Origin: Erodium maritimum
Taxonomy: Eukaryota > Streptophyta > Magnoliopsida > Geraniales > Geraniaceae
Length of the DNA: 64,000 bases
Direction: 5' to 3'
Assembly (NCBI GenBank): GCA_963921825.1
Contig: OY997589.1
Coordinates: 81,266,523 to 81,330,522, forward strand
The position numbers were made by a program, and so were the translations under genes. Shown here in pieces: positions 1 through 9,285 of the stretch. Under the pieces are notes generated by a model, which saw only the letters and a list, made by a program, of their open reading frames with translations, searched no databases and was not told the DNA's origin. Position 1 is the stretch's first letter, and each line of letters begins with the position of its first letter.

Positions 1-780
1 CAAGTTCTTTCGAATCACGATGTAGGAAGACCCAAAGCGTTTATTTCTATGACAACTTCTAACTTTCGACCAAATAAGTCTATAGCTATTGCAATTGTAT
101 TAACCCCGCTAATTCTAGCCAGAATTTAAATCCAACCTATGATCGATTTTTGACTTAATTAGAATCCTCCTCTTTCGAGCGACGAATCCAAATTCGAAAC
201 AATTACCAAGCCTACACGGGAGGTAAAGCATTAAGCATAAATCAATCATAGACACTAATACAAATCAACAACACCACAATCGAAGCATCCAATTTATAAA
301 AATCACTACTCTAATCCCCCATAGCCCTAGAAATTGGGGGTTTAGTTGTTCATGGTGAGAAAATGCAAGAATGAAAAGAAACAAACAATTAAACTCATAA
401 TCAAGATGAAAGTAGAGATACAATCACCGAATTAGTTGTCTAAGGTTGTTCTTCTTCTTCTTCTTCTTCTATCTCTCTCCTTGATGCTCTTGAAAATCCA
501 CCAAAAGAAACCCACTTGTGTAGCCAACAATGGAGTTTGTCTCCAAAATTCAACACCCAAATAAATCTCAAAATGGTTCTCTACTCACAAAATATTTTAA
601 TTCTCCACAAATAATCCAAACTAATAAACTCACAATTTAATTCTATATAAAAAAGGAAAACAAAACTGTACAGGAAAAATGGTTCTCGTTCGTGCTCTCT
701 CTCTGTTATCTTCAAAAATATGGTGAAGTAGAAGATGCTCCTCAGTTTCGGCGCTGCAATGGATAAAATAGGGTTGCTGT
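1..780. other. AT-rich non-coding stretch, probably old retroelement DNA
   Basis: No convincing coding region is visible. There is a pyrimidine-rich microsatellite, (CTT)n, at about 451-470. The text has the look of old LTR-retrotransposon sequence read in antisense, but I see no primer site, LTR ends or target duplication, so this is only a guess. Confidence 0.35.
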
Positions 781-1090
781 AGTGAGTGGACACGTGGCTG
801 CAGAGGAGTGGAGGAGCTGAAGGGGACAGGTGTCGCGCACAGAGGAGAAGGCTGAGGTGGACACGTGGCGCGAGCAGGAGGAGAAGACGGCTGGCGGCGC
901 TGTGGGACACGCGTATGGCCGGGAGAGGCTGGCGCTGGGAGCGGGCCCGGACAGGTGGCCACGCGTCAGCTGCAGAAGCATCTGGCGGCGCCAGCTGTCG
1001 CGCAGGAGGAGAGGGCGGCTGCGGCGCCGCCACGTGTCGCGATCTGGGCGAGCGGCGGCTGCTGGGACCAGGACACGTGTCAGGCGGTGG
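781..1090. other. GC-rich block with clustered CACGTG (G-box-like) motifs
   Basis: A sharply bounded GC-rich block inside AT-rich DNA. It carries repeated GACACGTGGC or CCACGTGTC words near 789, 858, 1031 and 1071, with related ACGCGT words near 907 and 960. Several long open frames exist on both strands, but they overlap and differ in composition from real plant proteins; they follow from the GC content. The CACGTG core is the bZIP/bHLH binding site in plants. No downstream host gene is visible, so a regulatory role is unproven, and an LTR or transposon promoter is equally possible. Confidence 0.3.
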
Positions 1091-1424
1091 TTTGCTGCTC
1101 CATTTTTATCCTTTTTCGCTATTTTGCTCGCTCCGGCTTCGTTTGAGCGCCGATCGATCTCGTTCTTGCGCCAAAAAATTCATCTTCTCGAGACCTACAA
1201 AACAAGACCAGTCATGAATATATTTCGAAGCGAACAAAATAGACCCTCTTGACGGTTCACAAGCACAAAACACCCAAAATGCATCCAAAATCCATCAAAA
1301 CACCGAACATATCGATAAAATCAGTTATTCATGGTAAATCTAAATATACGATAGAAAACCGGGACCAAAAGCCTATAAAATTCGATATAATGTGGCTCTT
1401 TTATGTGTTAATATGCATCCGCAT

Positions 1425-1545
1425 CAACAAGGACCGTGACGGAGGACATCACGGCTCCGTGAGGGAGACCGTGACGGCGTTGGACACGGCTCCGTGAGGA
1501 GAACCGTGACGGCGCAGCCCACGGATCCGTGGCAGACCAGTTTTG
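1425..1545. repeat. Short imperfect repeats of ACCGTGACGG and CACGGCTCCGTG
   Basis: ACCGTGACGG occurs three times and CACGGCTCCGTG twice within about 110 bp, followed by the perfect palindrome CACGGATCCGTG. Non-coding. It lies just upstream of the LTR-like copy A and may be part of the same element. Confidence 0.5.
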
Positions 1546-1689
1546 GCCCTCTTGAACCCTTTTCGATCTTTTTTCGTTTACTTGAAGAAAATGTTATTGG
1601 AACAACAGGTGGAGTCTTTTGAGCTTAGATGATTTCACTTTGTTTAGCCTTTAATTAGAGTTTAATTGTGATCCAAGACCTTGAAGCCG

Positions 1690-3546
1690 AGCTCGAGGGA
1701 CAAAGACTACTCCGGTACCCATGAGAAGAATGGAGAGGAAGCTAGCACGGACTTCAACAGCTAGGAGTATTGTTAGAGGAATACCTTGAGGTAGGGAAAG
1801 TACTAAACTCCTCGTGTAATTTAATACTTTAGCATTCCTATTAGGTTAATAAAATCGGAAAGGTCCTAGAGATGCATGTAGGATGTGAATAGCTAGAATA
1901 ATCGTCTTTCAATTACTAATAACCGGACGTGTCTAGTATGCATGCATAGGACGTGAATAACTACTTTAACTCGCTTTCAATACTTTGGAAATTGTCGTGC
2001 TGGTAGAAAGGCCGAGATGAGCCATATGATTGGTTGTGGTTGCCTCACATGCTTTGCTTGCTTAGTCTTTAGGATAAATTAAGAGTCTAACGAAAATAGA
2101 TAAATTGTATGCTTGAATGATTGAATGAATGCTTGAATGATTGAATGAATGCTTGAATGATTGAATGATTGAGTGTAATTGATTGTGCCAAATGGTATGA
2201 TCGGGTGAGTGATAGACCGATGGAACGTGGTTGGTAAGTACGCCGGTAAGTGTAATTGTTGGTATGAATTCCTTGTGGATTTTTAAGTTAGGTTGTACGA
2301 TGTGTTGGCATGTTAATTCTCTTGTGTGTGTTTTAAAAGGATTATTGGTGATCCGGTATGGTACCTACACTGTGGAGGATTCCGGTGTGGGGTAGTATCA
2401 TAGCCATTGGTTGGTTTACCCTACAGGGAATTAGATGGTTGACCCTGCGGGGCATTGGTTGGTTACCCTGCGGGGAATTGGATGGTTGACCCTGCGGGGC
2501 ACTGGTTGGTTACCCTGCGGGGAATTGGATGGTTGACCCTGCGGGGCACTGGTTGGTTTACCCTGCGGGGAATTGGATGGTTGACCCTGCGGGGCACTGG
2601 TTGGTTTACCCTGCGGGGAATTGGTTGGTTGACCCTGCGGGGCATTGGTTGGTTTACCCTGCGGGGCATTGGTTGGTTTACCTTGCGGGGAATTTGATAG
2701 ATTACCCTGCGGGGATGGTTATTTGTGATTCACCCGAGTGTATGCGTCCTGCGGGAGCATTTCGGGAAGGTTACCTTGCTTCACCCCGATGACCTATGGT
2801 CCTTTGGGGGCATTTCCGAGAAACCCGACGATATGTGTCCCTCAGGGATGTTTCCGGTAGCCCCGATGTATGTGCCTCCTCTGGACCGAGGGGAAATCTG
2901 ACATGACACGAGTACTCTTGTGGATCGGAGTATGGGATCCGATATGACACAAGAACCTATCGTGGATCGGAGTATTGGGATTTGAGTTGTGGCGTGATAT
3001 TTACTTGCTCCCATTTTCTATAGTTATCAAATATTTACAGCGCTTTTCACTTCATCTCTTAAAGTTACAGTTATCCTTAAGAATGCGATATTATTCTTAT
3101 CTTTTCCTATTCCATAGCATCTTATAGATTAATAGTATAAATTGCAAATCGTGTCGTTGTGCCAAAGCAGTTTTATTACTAAATTGGAGGTTAAATTGTT
3201 TATGATTTTCCCTACTGAGCGTAAGCTCACTCCCTGTTGTTTTATCTACTGTTTATACAAGTGTGCTTGGTGATTAGTGGACTCGAGGCTCGGGAGCTTC
3301 TGGATAGTCTGGGTGTCTTGTCTTAGAGACGTTGTTGGTCTTTCATATTGAACCTTATGTTTTACGTACTCTATTTAGAGCCTTGACTCTTTACTACTCT
3401 TGTCTACGATTTGGAACACATTATTTGAGTTATTTGGTCTGAACCTTATTTGAGCATGTGAACGGTTTTATTATTATATGTTACTATTTTATTGTCAACT
3501 CAAGTCACGTCTCGAGTCCGGCCAAAACCGGATTTGGGGCGTGACA
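1690..3546 (+). mobile_element. LTR-like repeat, copy A (probable Ty3/gypsy LTR, 3' end at 3546)
   Basis: Non-coding repeat closely related to 58845-60691 along its whole length. Shared blocks include AGTACTAAACTCCTCG-type text near 1800, the TCGGACGTGTCTAG-like block near 1925, the ACTGAGCGTAAGCTCAC block near 3213 and the terminal GGATTTGGGGCGTGACA. The GGGGYGTGACA end is typical of LTR 3' ends (TG...CA) of plant gypsy chromoviruses of the Del/Tekay type; that assignment is inference. No matching 5' TG end, primer site or target duplication could be placed, so this may be a solo or truncated LTR. Confidence 0.55.
2409..2716. repeat. Minisatellite, about 13 copies of a 23-24 bp unit (ACCCTGCGGGG core)
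   Basis: Head-to-tail units alternate GACCCTGCGGGGCAYTGG and ACCCTGCGGGGAATTGGA, with GGTTGGTT or GGATGGTT linkers. The array opens frames on both strands whose proteins are simple repeats (TLRGIGW- and VDPAGHW-like); these are artefacts of the period and not genes. The sister repeat at 59500-59560 has only two or three such units. Confidence 0.85.
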
Positions 3547-4165
3547 TTTCTAGCCTTTTGATCTTATCCTCTCCCCCCTTTCTTCTCCGGTGAAGCGCGG
3601 AAACTCTCTCTCCTCCTTGACGGCGTTGTCTTTTCAGATCCGACAGTGGGACGTCTTTCTCTTGGTAGATCGACGCAGATCCGGTCGCCCCTGTCTTGTC
3701 AGTGCCCAGGAAAGCTTGTCGCCGATGATTCGTCGGTGTGGGGGTTGGGGTGTGCCAGCTTCGGTCGTGGGCGCCTTTCCCTACATATTAAGGTGAGGAT
3801 TGTCGCGGATCTGGCCGTCCTACCCGCCACGTTGATAGCTCCGCCCGTGTAACTTCGATGGTGGAACCTTCTTCAGATTCTAGTGAGTTCTCAAGTTATG
3901 GTCGTGGGTCAAGCTTCCCTCCTTCCAAAAAGATCCTTATGTCTCTAATGATTTTGCTGCTAGGAAGGAGGCTCTCTCTGTCGTCGTTGTGCCGCCCTCA
4001 GATCTACTGATTTGGGGCTTCCTCTGAAAAAGCTTCTACGAGCTCGGAGGTAAGCTTCTATGATGGAATGCTCTTTGGTTGTAACTGTGATTGTCCCATC
4101 CTCGTGCTCCGTACTTCAAAGAGCCGAGTTTTATATAATTTACATTGCTGATAAAAAAAACTCAT
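3547..4165 (+). other. Probable truncated LINE 3' region ending in an A-tract
   Basis: Follows the LTR-like end directly. It contains short open stretches with no recognisable protein and ends at about 4135-4160 with a TTTACATTGCTGATAAAAAAAA tail, which resembles the other LINE 3' ends in this window (an AATAAA-like word, about 15 nt, then an A-run). No target duplication was found. Confidence 0.35.
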
Positions 4166-4299
4166 TCTTAAAAACCAAACATTTCAAGATGTATAAATAC
4201 GCTTCGTTGTAGAATCGAAACATTGGATCATAGAGCACGATATGTTCCATAACTTTTATATTTTCAATAAATACCTTGTATTCTTTAATAATAATTAAA

Positions 4300-5485
4300 A
4301 AGTTCATCTCAGTATTTTAAATCTTTTATATTTTATTTAGTCTACCTTAGATCTTTTTCGTGTCACCTCGGTACTTTAAACATTCATTTGTGATAGTTTA
4401 GTACCCGACATTAACTTTCCATCTTTTTTCCATCCAAGACACTTAAAGAATCCATAATACCTTTCGGTAATAGTCAAAATTTCAAAATCGTGCCATTGGT
4501 TTTCAAAAATCAGTTTTTTTTTTATTTTATAAAATCATATTTTAGTTTGAAAAAAACAGTTTTTTAATTAAGTTTTTATTTAAAAAATCATATTTATTTT
4601 TAAATTCAGATTTGATTTAAAAACAATTTTTTTTATATAAAAATCAGTTTTATTTTAAAAGTCAAATTTATTTCTAAAAAATCAGTTTATTTAAAAAAAA
4701 TCATATTTTAATTCTAAAACAAACAATTCATTTTTTTGGAGTTCAGTTTTTTCCTTAAAACATATATATTTTTATTTTTTAAAAAACATTTTTATTTTAT
4801 TCTTTTTATAAAACTCACTTTTATTCTTTTATAAAAACATTTTTATTTTTACAAAATCAGTTTATTTTTTAAAAAAAATTATATTTTAATTCTAGAAACC
4901 AGTTTTCTTAATTCATTTTTTAAAACTCAATTATTTTTATTTCAAAAATTCCTTTTTAAATTCAGTTTTTACAAAAAAAATATTTTTTAAAAATTACTAA
5001 ATTTTTTTATAAAATAAATTTTATTTAAAATAATCATTTTTTTTATCATGAAACTGATTTTTAAGTAAAACTGAATGTTAAAAAAAACTGTTTTTAAGAA
5101 TTAAAATGTTATTTTTCTAAAAATAAACTGATTTTTCGAAAATCTTAAAACGAATTTATAAAATAACAGTGAATTTTATACAAAAAATGATTTTTAATAA
5201 AAACTTAATTGAAAACAAATAATAGGAGTTTTTAAAGAAATAAACTGGTTTTTAAAATTAAAATATGATTATTTTGAAATTTTGATTTTTTAAAACTAAT
5301 TACATGATTTTGAAAATTTGAGTATTGAATAGAGGTATTATTTATTTTTTATGTGTCTAGGATGGAACTTTAATGTCAGATATTAAATTGACATAAATGC
5401 AAGTTTAGAAACTAAAGTAACACAAAAAGATATACCGTACTCTTAATAAAATATGAACGACTAAGTATATGGAGATAAAATTATG
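4300..5485. mobile_element. Foldback element 1 with long AT-rich inverted arms
   Basis: The left arm (about 4300-4990) reads again as reverse complement in the right arm (about 5040-5485). Matching landmarks are ATCTTTTTCGTGTCACCTC at 4350 and its inverse near 5425, CCATCCAAGACAC at 4430 and its inverse near 5355, and then alternating AAATCAGTTT / AAATCATATTT runs in both arms. No coding capacity. The subterminal text CATCCAAGACACTTAAAG...CCATAATACC is also found, diverged, in the element at 49996-50430, so both belong to one family, probably non-autonomous Mutator-like. No clear target duplication was seen here. Confidence 0.65.
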
Positions 5486-6279
5486 CCCAAAAAATGAATC
5501 AAAATTGGAAATAAAAATCTTTTCGAAATTAAATTTATTTTTGAATTGATAAAGTTTACTTTTTACGAAATCAGTATGCTCCTCGAATATACATCTTCTA
5601 TAATCACCCGTGAAACCAGCCCAACTTTCCATGGTTCCCTTGCACAGTCCATGACTAGCTACTGCCTCATGAAACCCTCACGTATTTCAGGTTTTGCTTT
5701 GACTTTAATCTTTGTGTCCAATCGCGTTTAATCCAATGACAATTTCTAATCTACGGGGACTCACCATATTTGGTAGGATCCTGACGATTCCAACACTATA
5801 TATCTGTTTTTTTTTGAGCGAAAGATGCCGTTTCCATTAATTAATATATAGAATGCAATAAGTGTATCAGATGTTTTCTGATCAAGGAAAATATGGAAAG
5901 AATATTTACAAATATTTGCTATTCTTTTTACAGTAGAACCGCCCTTGACGGTGTTGAAGAGCTAGTGCCTCTTGGGCAATGGCAGAAAACGTGTAGGGGG
6001 AGCGGGATACCGGAGATTCTGAAGGACCTCGACGGTAATGATGAAGGCGGGAGGAAAAACCTCATACATGGGCCCCTCCTAAGGCCAATCCCGGATGTCT
6101 ACAATCCCTCCTTGCGAGGCCCCTGACTAGCCATCACCTGGGTTTCTGGTGATGCTTCATCCCGTGGGCATTTGGTGTGCCTAAGAGGTCCGTCCCCCAC
6201 CACAAGGAGTCCCCCATCAAGATCCGGACCCTCGGCGGCGACCTGTATCGAGGACGACAACGGGATTGGCGGGAACAGT

Positions 6280-6670
6280 TTCTCCCTAGCGTAGCGGGCC
6301 AAGGATGGAAGGGCCTGTGGTCGAGATCTAGGTTGCAACCCAGGCCACGCCTGTGTGTCGTGCTCTAGCGCCGCAAAATCAGTACCCTCTTTGGCGACCT
6401 GCCGCCCAGCGACGACGGGGTCGGCAAGAACAACTTCCCCCTAGCATAGCGGGCCAAGTATGTAAGGGCCCGTGACCGAGCTCGTCGAGGCCTAGTTTGC
6501 TCACCAACCCCCGCCTAGTGAACCCTCATCCCAGGAGGTCCCCCGTCGAGTTCAGTACCCGCATCAGCGACTTTTAACGCCGCCGGCTGTGGGGTCGGCG
6601 GGACCAACATGCCCCTAGCATAGCGGACCAAGGATGTAATAGCATGGGGTCGACCTTGGCAAGGTTTAGT
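6280..6670. repeat. Three diverged ~150-170 bp tandem units inside the LINE
   Basis: The block CCTAGCRTAGCGGRCCAAG recurs near 6290, 6442 and 6613. Each copy is followed by GATGTAAGGGCC-like and GTGGTCGAGATC-like text and preceded by a GGCGACCTG...GGGGTCGGCGGG block. The copies are clearly related but well diverged, so the duplication is old. Confidence 0.55.
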
Positions 6671-6846
6671 CGCCGGTGGGTCCCATGTATTCAATTCCCC
6701 GTGGGCGTTCGTCCCCTTTCGACGAAGTCGGTTGCGGGTTCAACAACTCTACGGAAGGAAGAGGTTGAGGCCGGACTCCCCCCCGCTGATGGGGTGTGAG
6801 GGGCTGGTGGGCCGCTTTCGTGTCTGCTACGTCCGGGGAAACCAGA

Positions 6847-7431
6847 TCAGTATCCCCTGTGGGACGAGGTGGCGCCGATTATCGGGGCATTAGGCATAAC
6901 CAGGGTGACACCAAAAGGCGATGAAACCCTAGAATCCTTGCCGCCCACAAACAAGGTCAGAGCAAGGTCATGGCCGATGGGGGAGGGCGGGAGGCTGGGT
7001 GGAGGAACCGTCTCGCCAGTGTTTGGGGGATGTAAGGTCAAAGGGTCATTACTTAGAGTCGATCCGGGAAAGGATGGCCTAATAGCCATAGCAGGATGAA
7101 GGGGGTGGAGAAGAAGGAGAGAACCACCGTCAGGGATAACGGCCGCCAGTGCTGGTGTTGTGACTGCGCTAGGTACAACGACGGAAGGAGGGGGAGGGGT
7201 CACCATGAGAGAATGACCAAAAGACCTGGAAATCGAAGGAGGAGGCACCGAGGCCACCAGAGGGCCGGAGGAGGGGAGAGACGCAGAAGGTTGTGGAAAA
7301 GGCAGCCACTCCCACCCATACACAAACCCCGCACCAGGAGTGGTCTGCGAGGTCAGTTGGACAAGATAGGCGAAGACGGAGACAGCAAAGCCAATCACCC
7401 CAGACGGTGCGGCAGTAGCAGCAACAGACAA
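6847..7431 (-). CDS. LINE ORF1-like open frame (proline/serine-rich N-terminal part)
   Basis: A 194-codon frame starting close to the 5' end of the LINE insertion, in the position expected for ORF1. The translation is rich in Pro, Ser, Gly and Val, as in the variable N-terminal region of plant LINE ORF1 proteins. I see no zinc knuckle and no clear DUF4283 core, so the nucleic-acid-binding part has been lost or diverged. It is assigned by position and composition only; it may not be translated. Confidence 0.35.
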   Translation of the reverse strand: MSVAATAAPSGVIGFAVSVFAYLVQLTSQTTPGAGFVYGWEWLPFPQPSASLPSSGPLVASVPPPSISRSFGHSLMVTPPPPSVVVPSAVTTPALAAVIPDGGSLLLLHPLHPAMAIRPSFPGSTLSNDPLTLHPPNTGETVPPPSLPPSPIGHDLALTLFVGGKDSRVSSPFGVTLVMPNAPIIGATSSHRGY

Positions 7432-7531
7432 AAGCTCTATAGCAGCGAGGTTAGGGCTAGGGCTACACTAGGCTCCCAAGTCGAGAGAGGAAAAAAACTT
7501 ATTAAAATGGAATTAGTCCAACACTAGATCT

Positions 7532-9218
7532 CTTACCAGAACAGTGTTTGTATAAACTAGTTTTTGTAGATATAGTTGGAACTTTATTAATAATAATAGT
7601 GATCAATAAAGAAACGGAACTGATAGGACTAAAAAGGACGAGACGTAGTCCCGAACGATACGTTTGAGACGCAAATCATATGATCAAAATACTCCGTTAT
7701 GCTCTTTTTCTGACTCAACTAAAAATACATGTGGTGTCTGATAAACACACTAATCTCTCGACGGAGACCGTCTCATACCAGTTGAGGGAACACTGGGCAT
7801 CAAGGGAGAACAACAAGAAAATGGGAAGGCTGGAGTTCATATAGAGTATTAACCTGAGCTGGCGGGGTGTGACTCCTCTAAGACACCCCGTGATTCCCTA
7901 ACATTCTCAACAGCCGTTGATTCTAATCACCTTGAATCCGAGCGGGGATGTCAGGGTCCCGGTCCAATGGATGAGGTTGGGGAGTCGAGTTTCCACCCGT
8001 TGTTGTCGATAGGATCAACGAGTCCCCGAATGATCAGGTGCATCATAGTCATAATGTGGGAACCTAGGTCGAGCCTCTGATGAATTTGGAAAATCAGCGT
8101 GCGGTTGAGGAGACATGTGATTTCAGTAGATCCATAACAGTGAGGTAGTAAGCAAGCACGCGGCGGAGGCGGTGCAAGAGGCAAAGGCGGCATTGGCGGC
8201 TCTATTGCCAGAGGAGGAAGTGACGGTGGCGTATTTTTATATAGGTGGTGATTTTATTAGTAACCTTTCACCCCAAGAACGGGAAAAGGGGAGGACTGCC
8301 AAAAGACTATCCTTAGAGACTGACAAAAGAGCTCTACAAGACGGCTAAGAAGAGAAAAAACAACCTGACAAAAAGTCAAGATATTCTCCTTCAAAAAACG
8401 GAAAAACTGACCTAAAGGAAACAACAACCAAAAATTAAAAAACCCCTACAGAGAAACCGAGACCTCACTAAGACTGGACTTCATCCGTAGTCCCAATATT
8501 CAACAAAGTTCATGTAGTGATAAAATGCCTCCAAACCACCCTTCTGCTGAGCTTCAAGAATATCACTTTCACTCTGGACTTTAGATCAAATTCTCATTAC
8601 AGGCCCAAGCTCGTTATCCATCACTCCGCCTTCCTCATGAGAAAAACGATGATTGATCTCCGAATCACCACAAAACACATTTGATATACCCAAATCTGTG
8701 AATTCCAAATTTGAATTTATATCTTCCATGGCGCCTCTGGTGGCAGAGGAGGAGGTAATAATGTTAGGTCGTGAGCAATGATGGTGGAGTGACGACGGTA
8801 ACGATGTCGCAAGAGGTGGAGACGATACTGGGTAGGAGATACGCACACATATGCAAGAGACCTGTCTGGATAGGGAGACGAGACGAAACCAGAGAGGGAC
8901 GCGATAATATCGTCGAGATCGGACACCATCGATAACAGATTGCACGACAACAACGCGGGCCGAGTTAAGACACAGCCGCTGATACACTCGGTCCTACTAA
9001 AGTTTCCAAAGAGAGCGTTTGAAGAAAGGTCTTTCTATTGTAAATAAGTTCAGTCGTAAGAATTTAATCAGTCACCTTCAAAACATCAATTAAATTAATA
9101 TAAAATCTGACAGATCATTAATTTCCATCATGTTAGAAAACGTGAATGATAATAGAACCACGTAAGCAATGACTTGTTTACAACGAAAAAACAAGGTAAC
9201 AACAGTCCAAAACCTATT
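7532..9218. other. Intergenic DNA with retroelement debris, upstream of the P450 gene
   Basis: No host gene seen. A short TAATAAAATCACCACC-like tail in antisense at about 8230-8260 and the following non-coding, then weakly open minus-strand text (8586-8987) look like another antisense LINE-type fragment. Two related words, GCCAGAGGAGGAAGTGACGG at 8198 and GGCAGAGGAGGAGGTAATAA near 8741, flank it. The stretch 9000-9218 is AT-rich and is the proximal upstream region of the P450 gene. Confidence 0.35.
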
Positions 9219-9230
9219 GTATAATAAATA
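9219..9230 (+). promoter_or_regulatory. Possible TATA box of the P450 gene
   Basis: GTATAATAAATA lies about 56 bp before the ATG at 9286. Position and sequence fit a plant TATA element with a short leader, but the transcription start is unknown. Confidence 0.3.
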
Positions 9231-9285
9231 ACAAAGTACCAAGACTCATTTCAGGTACAGAAATTGTGTAGAAAGAGAGAAGAAA

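Larger units (their letters stand above)
5807..7517 (-). mobile_element. LINE insertion, ORF1-only derivative
   Basis: Antisense retroposon. The T-run at 5807 is the complement of its poly-A tail. Imperfect target duplications flank it: CCAACACTATATATCT at 5790-5805 and CCAACACTAGATCT at 7518-7531. The 5' part (right side) carries an ORF1-like frame and the 3' part is non-coding. No endonuclease or reverse transcriptase motif lies in between. Length is about 1.7 kb against 5-7 kb for a full plant L1-type LINE, and the ends plus duplication suggest it inserted in this short form. Confidence 0.6.

Noticed and set aside
581..1252. Several overlapping open frames of 80-150 codons on both strands
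   Set aside because: They sit in a short GC-rich block, overlap each other in all frames and show no domain or plant-like composition; frames open because stop codons are rare in GC-rich DNA.
2455..2792. Repetitive proteins (TLRGIGW and VDPAGHW repeats) and a possible CRISPR-like array
   Set aside because: The repeats are head-to-tail minisatellite units with no unique spacers, in a plant LTR-like repeat.
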